64,000 nt of DNA from Prevotella sp. GTDB taxonomy: Bacteria; Bacteroidota; Bacteroidia; Bacteroidales; Bacteroidaceae. The position numbers were made by a program, and so were the translations under genes. Of the stretch, positions 57,993 to 64,000 are shown piece after piece. The stretch's first letter is position 1; each line of letters starts with the position of its first letter. Below the pieces are notes generated by a model. The model saw only the letters and a list, made by a program, of their open reading frames with translations. It was not told where the DNA came from and ran no database searches. The stretch spans positions 1 to 64,000 of the forward strand of contig JAEEXN010000006.1 of NCBI GenBank assembly GCA_016291595.1, written 5' to 3'.

Positions 57993-58541
57993 TTAATCAA
58001 ACAAAACTGCATCTGCTAAACCGAGAGCATTTAAGTCTTTTTCACTCATAATCAGATTCTCCTCACTAATTGGCCAATTAATGCCAAGAGCGGGATCATC
58101 GAAACGAATAGAGGCTTCCTGTTGAGGAGCATATATATTGTCTACTTGATAAGTAAAGACGGCCTCTTCACTCAAAACCAGGAATCCATGGGCAAAACCA
58201 CGGGGTATAAAAAACTGGAGTTTATTCTCGTCGCTTAATTCTATGGAAACATGCTGGCCAAAGGTTGGTGAGCTCTTTCGAAGGTCTACAGCCACATCGA
58301 GCACACGCCCTTTAATCACTCTCACTAACTTGGCCTGAGAATATTCGCCTTTCTGATAATGAAGGCCTCGCAATACACCATAACTTGATTTTGACTCATT
58401 CTCCTGAATGAAGTCTATCTGCCCCACATTCTGCTCAAATTCCTCTTTCTTAAAAGCCTCGAAAAAATAGCCACGCGCGTCATTAAAAACCTTGGGCTCT
58501 ATGATGACAACACCTTCTATTTTCGTATTAGAGTATTTCAT
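57993..58541 (-). CDS. rfbC: dTDP-4-dehydrorhamnose 3,5-epimerase
   Basis: FFEAFKKEEF, FIQENESKSSYGVLRGLHYQ, FIPRGFAHGFLVLS; start moved to the Met at 58541. Confidence 0.95.
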   Translation of the reverse strand: MKYSNTKIEGVVIIEPKVFNDARGYFFEAFKKEEFEQNVGQIDFIQENESKSSYGVLRGLHYQKGEYSQAKLVRVIKGRVLDVAVDLRKSSPTFGQHVSIELSDENKLQFFIPRGFAHGFLVLSEEAVFTYQVDNIYAPQQEASIRFDDPALGINWPISEENLIMSEKDLNALGLADAVLFD

Positions 58542-58545
58542 AGTG

Positions 58546-58553
58546 CAAATGTA
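58546..58553 (-). promoter_or_regulatory. -7 element TACATTTG, 4 nt before the rfbC ATG
   Basis: - strand TACATTTGCACTATG. Confidence 0.6.
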
Positions 58554-58612
58554 CGAATAATAATCGACACCAAAAAGGATTTTCACTTTTTTTCTTTTCT
58601 GAGAATAAAATA

Positions 58613-58644
58613 TTTGGATTATTCGGAAAAAACAAGTAAATTTG
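58613..58644 (+). promoter_or_regulatory. Promoter TTTG-N20-TAAATTTG for the HU/SPOR gene
   Basis: -33 TTTG 58613-58616, -7 TAAATTTG 58637-58644. Confidence 0.6.
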
Positions 58645-58649
58645 CACTC

Positions 58650-59654
58650 GTGATTGAATTAGAAAGACATATAGAAATACTTCTTCTCAACAACGATTGT
58701 GTGATAGTGCCGGGTTTAGGAGGCTTTATGACCAATCATGTTGAAGCGCGATACGATGACGAGGATCATTTGTTCTTGCCACCGCTTCGCACCCTTGGAT
58801 TCAATCCGAAGCTCAGACTGAATGACAGTTTACTGGCTCAATCCTATGTGGAGGCTTACGATATCAGTTATCCTGATGCGATTCACCGTATTGAGGACGA
58901 GGTGAATGAATTGCGCCAACACCTGGAAAACGAGGGCTTTTATGAGTTTAATGGCATTGGTGTTCTTTCTCTTAACGAAGAAGGTTGTTTTGAATTTGCA
59001 CCTTGCGAGGCAGGTATTCTCACTCCTTCCTTCTATGCATTGAGCAGTTTTGAGATGGATATGCTGACAAAAACAGTTGAAGTTAAAACAGAGCCACTCA
59101 CCAAGGCAACGGAAAAGCCAGAGACTCACCTCGTGGAGACCATGAGACTATCTGAAGCAAATGATAGTGAGCCTGAGGAACCACACACCATTCATATAAA
59201 GGTTAGCTTGCTCCGAAATCTAGCCGCAGCTGCCATTGTAGTATTTGCCTTCCTTCTGTTCAGCACTCCGTTAGGCACCAATAAGCAGACTGCATCGATA
59301 GACAGCCATGTGCTCAAACAAATTATGCCTAAAGAAGTTACCCTTGGCAATCAGGAAATCAAGAAAGTTGTTACCGAAAAGAAAATTGCCCTCAACCAAC
59401 AATCTACCGAAAAGAATAAAACTGTTGAGGACGTATTCACTATTGTATTGGCAAGCCATGTTTCGAAGGCTAATGCTGCCGAGTTCGTAAAACAACTGGC
59501 AAAGAAAGGTTTTCAGGCACAAGTGATAAGCAAGACAAGCACCAAGGTAATCTATGGACGTTATAAGACTGAAGGAGAAGCCTATAAGTCATTGGGTGAG
59601 CTACGCGATCTTGATGATTTCAAAGAAGCCTGGGTGCTGAAAGTCAGGCTATAG
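58650..59654 (+). CDS. CCDC81-like prokaryotic HU domain plus SPOR domain membrane protein
   Basis: IELERHIEILLLNNDCVIVPGLGGFM; single TM; C-terminal SPOR-like region; start re-assigned to GTG 58650. Confidence 0.78.
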   Translation: MIELERHIEILLLNNDCVIVPGLGGFMTNHVEARYDDEDHLFLPPLRTLGFNPKLRLNDSLLAQSYVEAYDISYPDAIHRIEDEVNELRQHLENEGFYEFNGIGVLSLNEEGCFEFAPCEAGILTPSFYALSSFEMDMLTKTVEVKTEPLTKATEKPETHLVETMRLSEANDSEPEEPHTIHIKVSLLRNLAAAAIVVFAFLLFSTPLGTNKQTASIDSHVLKQIMPKEVTLGNQEIKKVVTEKKIALNQQSTEKNKTVEDVFTIVLASHVSKANAAEFVKQLAKKGFQAQVISKTSTKVIYGRYKTEGEAYKSLGELRDLDDFKEAWVLKVRL

Positions 59655-59715
59655 TTATGCTCTACGACTCTATAGTTCATCTCTACGTTCATAGAGCATC
59701 CTTCTACATGTAGCA
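59653..59715. repeat. 21-bp-period repeat, 3 units, overlapping the stop codon of the SPOR gene
   Basis: agttatgctctacgactctat / agttcatctctacgttcatag / agcatccttctacatgtagca. Confidence 0.7.
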
Positions 59716-59767
59716 AAAGGCATATTTACAAACGTGTTTATTCTTACTAACATTCTATTATTTTATT

Positions 59768-60319
59768 TTGAAAAGAGTACGATGCCCCAAATGTGACTAT
59801 TATATCACATTCGATGAAACCCAATATCAGGCAGGACAATCACTGGTTTTCCAATGCCCTCAATGCAATAAGCAGTTTGGCATTCGAATAGGCATATCAA
59901 AACTCCGTTCTACCCAAAAAGAGGAGAACCAGCAAATGGCTTCCGATGAGCATATTGATGAAGCTGAATATGGTTCTATCATCGTTATTGAGAATGTTTT
60001 CCACTACAAGCAGATTATCCCTTTAAAGATGGGAGACAATATCATTGGACGATACATGAAGGGGAATCCAACATGCAACACCCCTATTGAAACGGTGGAC
60101 CCAAGTGTTGACCTATGTCATTGTGTAATCAACGTTAGCCGCGACAAAAAAGGGAAACTGAAATATGTGTTACGAGACGGACCTAGCAATACAGGAACCT
60201 TTGTAGACAATGAGATTTTGGGAGACCGCGAACGAAGAATCATCAATGACGGAACCCTTTTCACTATTGGGGCAACAAGCATTATTTTACATACTGCCGA
60301 CAGCAACGAAAATGCCTGA
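59768..60319 (+). CDS. Zinc-ribbon (MJ0042-type) plus FHA domain protein, TTG start
   Basis: RCPKCDYYITFDETQYQAGQSLVFQCPQCNKQFGIRI and C-terminal FHA pattern (SVDLCHCVINV...SNTGTFVDNE). Confidence 0.82.
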   Translation: MKRVRCPKCDYYITFDETQYQAGQSLVFQCPQCNKQFGIRIGISKLRSTQKEENQQMASDEHIDEAEYGSIIVIENVFHYKQIIPLKMGDNIIGRYMKGNPTCNTPIETVDPSVDLCHCVINVSRDKKGKLKYVLRDGPSNTGTFVDNEILGDRERRIINDGTLFTIGATSIILHTADSNENA

Positions 60320-60335
60320 CCGATATATTGAGACT

Positions 60336-61580
60336 ATGTTTAACTATCGACACATCCCTTTCCTTGTACTCATTTTGCTAATCTGTGGAATGAAATCTAA
60401 GGCACAGACCATCTATTCTTCAGAAGTCAGCACTTTGACCGCGATGGTTAACGGGAAATGGTTGAGTATGCCCGTCATGAGACTTAGAAGTGAGGATGTG
60501 CTGGAAATAGGATTCGATCAACTCTCGCATGAATATCATCGTTACAGATACCACATTCAGCATTGCGAGGCAGATGGCACTCCAAGTGAGGATATCTTTG
60601 AGAGTGACTTTTTAGAGGGATTTAATGACAATTATATTGAGGATTATGTAGAAAGCATCAATACAAACCAGCTTTACACACACTACTCCGTGAGAATCCC
60701 TAACGAACGTTGTCGTCTGAAAATGAGCGGTAATTATCTGCTCACCATCATGGATGAGGATAACGACGATGAACTCATTTTGGAATTACCGTTCTACATA
60801 GTGGAACCGCTGATGACGTTAGGAATGGAAGTCTTTACAAATACAGATGCTACCATTAACAAACATCACCAGCAAGTGAACATGCGGCTGAACTATGGTA
60901 GTCTGCGGGTTACAAACCCAGAGAGGCAGATTATGACAATAGTCAGGCAAAACGGGCTATGCACAAATTCCAGTTCCCGCAAAGGGGTGATACCAAACAT
61001 GGTGTTGGACAAAGGCCTGGAATGGATTCACAACAAGAATTTGGTTTTCGAGGCAGGAAACGAGTACAAGAAGTTTGAGATTCTGGACACAGACCACCCT
61101 TCAATGGGGGTTGAACGTATTTCATGGGACGGCAAACAGTTTAATGCCTGGGTATTCACTGATGAGATCTATACCAACTATCTTACTGACGAAGATGCCA
61201 ACGGCGCTTTCCTGATACGCAATAGCGACTATACTGAGATTGACTATACTTGCGAGTATATGCTTGTGCATTTTACGCTAAAGGCTCCGAAAAGCATTTC
61301 CACACCAGTCATTGACGGTGCCTGGACAACAGATGCCAACAGAACAAAATATATGATGGAATGGGACGGGAACTTGGGTTTATGGCATGTGGCCATTCCA
61401 CTGAAAATGGGGTATTATTCTTATCGCTATATCATTCCCGATATCAACGAGAATTTCTTTCAGACAGAGAACACATACCAGGGAATGGTTTATTATAAGG
61501 GAGTCAGCGACCGAACATGGCGCCTGGTAAGCTTCAATGAAGTAGCTTATCCATCTCGTCGAACTGTTTCCCCATATTAA
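60336..61580 (+). CDS. DUF5103 / type IX secretion system plug-like protein
   Basis: LEIGFDQLSHEYHRYRYHIQHCEADGTPSEDIFESDFLEGFNDNYIEDY. Confidence 0.85.
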   Translation: MFNYRHIPFLVLILLICGMKSKAQTIYSSEVSTLTAMVNGKWLSMPVMRLRSEDVLEIGFDQLSHEYHRYRYHIQHCEADGTPSEDIFESDFLEGFNDNYIEDYVESINTNQLYTHYSVRIPNERCRLKMSGNYLLTIMDEDNDDELILELPFYIVEPLMTLGMEVFTNTDATINKHHQQVNMRLNYGSLRVTNPERQIMTIVRQNGLCTNSSSRKGVIPNMVLDKGLEWIHNKNLVFEAGNEYKKFEILDTDHPSMGVERISWDGKQFNAWVFTDEIYTNYLTDEDANGAFLIRNSDYTEIDYTCEYMLVHFTLKAPKSISTPVIDGAWTTDANRTKYMMEWDGNLGLWHVAIPLKMGYYSYRYIIPDINENFFQTENTYQGMVYYKGVSDRTWRLVSFNEVAYPSRRTVSPY

Positions 61581-62727
61581 GATTCAAATATATATTGTAT
61601 AATACGGGTGCCCACTTGTCTTTCTGAGCAGGCATCATTTTCCGATACCGTTCCATATAAGGTAATGCACTCTTATAGAACGAAGTAATCTGGACACGCT
61701 TATTACGCGATTTCGAGACACGCTCTGTCTCAACGGCCAAATTGACGTACGAAAGCCCCATGTTCAGGTAAACCTCAGGCATAGAGTCATTTTTTGCTAA
61801 TAATGATTTGCAAATATCAATGCACTCTGCATATTTTCCCATATTCAAAAGCAAAGCACTCTTGGCAAACAAGTATATCTCTGCCGAATCATTCTTCTCC
61901 AAAAGGCGGTTTACTACACACATAGCCGAATCGAGATCACCTTTGCCACTATAATAATCAAGTAGCCTCGGATAGAAGAAAGGGAATTCGCAATCGTGTC
62001 TGAACCCAGCTTTCAATGTCTCCACATAGCAATTGGTATTACCTACCATCTTATAGGTCTCAGCCAGATATTGAAGTGTATAGTTGAGATGAGCCGAATC
62101 AGCAAGAGCCAGTTGCGAGTGCTTCAAGGTCTTTGCAGCATCTTGAGATTTGTAGCCGCACAATACAGCCCAATATGCCGCTACAGGCATACGGACATCT
62201 AAAGAATCATAACGGAACTTCGAGAACAAAGGCTTATGCGCACTGTCGATATACATATCAAAAAACTCATAAGCCTGAGCAAATTTCAGTTTGTTTGCAT
62301 GATACACACCACCATTGAAGATATTACGCCTATACTGATTCAAAAAATCCGAATGACGGTTACGATATTCAATGCGCACTCTGCCCTTTTTATCTGGGCG
62401 CGCTTCAATACTATCCAACTCCTCTAGTACGGTAAACATTTTCTTTGCTGAGACAAAGAGAGCCGCTGTATCGTATTGCTGTTTCAGATACAACTTCATA
62501 TTTCCCTGATCGTATTGCTGACGGATTGCCTCAAATAAAGTAAGGTATATCTTTTTGTTCTCCCTGTTAACCGAATCTTTCAGCAATTTCATCATCGTCT
62601 GCTCTACTTGTACCTGATTCTTTCCTTTTTTAAGGTCAGTCTCTGCTTGAGCTAATTCTTTTTTTTGGGCATGCCCAACAAGTGCAACCAATAAAGAGAA
62701 CAGCAGAACAACAAACAATCTTCTCAT
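61534..62727 (-). CDS. TPR-repeat secreted protein
   Basis: Signal peptide and TPR-like repeats (AECIDICKSLLAKNDSMPEVYLNMGLSYV). Confidence 0.7.
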   Translation of the reverse strand: MRRLFVVLLFSLLVALVGHAQKKELAQAETDLKKGKNQVQVEQTMMKLLKDSVNRENKKIYLTLFEAIRQQYDQGNMKLYLKQQYDTAALFVSAKKMFTVLEELDSIEARPDKKGRVRIEYRNRHSDFLNQYRRNIFNGGVYHANKLKFAQAYEFFDMYIDSAHKPLFSKFRYDSLDVRMPVAAYWAVLCGYKSQDAAKTLKHSQLALADSAHLNYTLQYLAETYKMVGNTNCYVETLKAGFRHDCEFPFFYPRLLDYYSGKGDLDSAMCVVNRLLEKNDSAEIYLFAKSALLLNMGKYAECIDICKSLLAKNDSMPEVYLNMGLSYVNLAVETERVSKSRNKRVQITSFYKSALPYMERYRKMMPAQKDKWAPVLYNIYLNLNMGKQFDEMDKLLH

Positions 62728-62884
62728 TTTACCTTCTGATTTTAGCTTTGTGTCGGCAAAGTTACGAAAAAACACCTGAAAAACCAAAAGAATAAGAGCT
62801 TTTCAATTTAAAGTTACTGAATTACCGGCTATTTTCGTTAAAACAAAGAGAAAGGAAAGACGTTTTGCAATTTTCACCAATGCT

Positions 62885-63970
62885 CTATTTTACCATAGGC
62901 AGCAACTCACGCGCTTTTTGCTCATCAGGCAACTCCTTATAAATAGTATATAGAGGTTGAGCCCAATCTACTTTTGCTCGCTCACCATCCAGTTGTCTGC
63001 ATTTTTCCAAATATGCTGCACTCTGGCTGAGTTCTCCTTTGGAATAGTAGCAGATTCCAATGTTGTAAATAACTTCTACAAATGCGGAGTCAATTACAAC
63101 AGCTTTTTTGTAAGCATCAATAGCACGATTCCATTGTTTTTCTCGCATTTCCAACTCACCAAGCATTGCCCATTTTTCCTTGCTTTTCTTGTCCAGAGCC
63201 ACTTCTTCTTCCATAAAACGCTTAAATTTGGAAGCATTGGCTGGAGAAGTATAATGTTCAACTAACATGCTAAAAAAAGAGTTATTGCTTGGATACTTCT
63301 GATGAGCCTCTGTTAATACCGATACATAGTGCAATGAGTCCTGCCAGTCACGTCGGTTATCGCGGAGCAATAGCACATGAACCAACGCAGCATCCTCCGC
63401 ATACTCAGAACATTGCAGCGCCCTGTCCATATAGCGGCTGGCAACATTTTTATCACCGTTCTTATACGCAGATTGTATCGCAAAGAAAGCACATTCGTTA
63501 TAATAGGAGTCGTGTTCTGGTTTACGGCCAACGAACAAACTGGTATTATACCTTTCCAAATAGAGTGTAAAACAATCTAATGCGCGTCTGTAGTCTTTAC
63601 GCCCATAAGCCTCAAGGCCGGCATCAATAACTTTCGGACACATTGCCGACACTCTGGCAATATTGCGCGCATGATAGCGTAAGCGGGCAGCTTTCCCCTC
63701 GCTTGCAAGGAAATCATATTGATCGCAAAGAATGGCAGACTTCAACGCTAACACCACATCGTCTGCACCTTTCCTTCTAAGCGCCGAGTCAACTACTAAA
63801 TTAAAGAATACTGCTTTATCGGCAACGCTCAAATTCGGCAAACCCACATAATTCAGGATACTCTCCGATGGCAGAGTTTGCTTGACTTTATAAGCTGCTT
63901 GATTTGTCTGCGACAAAGCTGACGCACAATTGAATAAGACAAGGAATAGAAAGATGCTTAGTTGCTGCAT
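62885..63970 (-). CDS. TPR-repeat secreted protein
   Basis: Signal peptide and TPR repeat (WNRAIDAYKKAVVIDSAFVEVIYNIGICYYSKGELSQSAAYLEKC). Confidence 0.7.
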   Translation of the reverse strand: MQQLSIFLFLVLFNCASALSQTNQAAYKVKQTLPSESILNYVGLPNLSVADKAVFFNLVVDSALRRKGADDVVLALKSAILCDQYDFLASEGKAARLRYHARNIARVSAMCPKVIDAGLEAYGRKDYRRALDCFTLYLERYNTSLFVGRKPEHDSYYNECAFFAIQSAYKNGDKNVASRYMDRALQCSEYAEDAALVHVLLLRDNRRDWQDSLHYVSVLTEAHQKYPSNNSFFSMLVEHYTSPANASKFKRFMEEEVALDKKSKEKWAMLGELEMREKQWNRAIDAYKKAVVIDSAFVEVIYNIGICYYSKGELSQSAAYLEKCRQLDGERAKVDWAQPLYTIYKELPDEQKARELLPMVK

Positions 63971-64000
63971 AGGCGTTATTAAGAACAAAAAACAATTCCC

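Overview
The window looks like a chromosomal segment from a Bacteroidales genome, probably Prevotella/Segatella-like. This is inferred from the TAnnTTTG promoters, SusC/TonB-type receptors, DUF4270/DUF5103 genes and a T9SS-plug homologue. No rRNA operon, prophage, transposon or CRISPR array is visible. Main content: the 3' end of an NRPS (A-T-reductase) with an AMP-ligase and MATE exporter; pepD, an ECF sigma factor and htpG; a B12/corrin region (BtuF/BtuC-like ABC genes, fused CbiJ-CbiD, CbiG-CobM, CbiE-CbiT and CbiH-CbiC, a CbiK-like lipoprotein, a TonB receptor and a cobalamin riboswitch); maf/kdsC; a methylmalonyl-CoA epimerase/carboxyltransferase/biotin-carrier operon; panC/panD; a UvrD-type helicase, mtgA and proS; a radical-SAM/SPASM enzyme with a small lipoprotein; tRNA-Cys; rnpB; degP/htrA and rpoD; a cassette of HprK-like kinase, S24/S26 peptidase and PqqD-like protein; rfbC; HU/SPOR, zinc-ribbon/FHA, DUF5103 and TPR genes. 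The most unusual signals are: (i) recurring intergenic tandem repeats with a 21-22 bp period at seven loci and a 9-bp period at three; (ii) a large nested inverted repeat at 29676-29857; (iii) a near-perfect sigma-54-type promoter before htpG; (iv) the rSAM/lipoprotein pair; (v) the kinase/peptidase/PqqD cassette behind rpoD; (vi) a predicted surface-exposed CbiK-like chelatase behind a B12 riboswitch; (vii) three genes whose start codons lie 4-5 nt after the -7 promoter element, suggesting leaderless mRNAs. All calls come from reading the sequence and ORF translations; no database searches were run.
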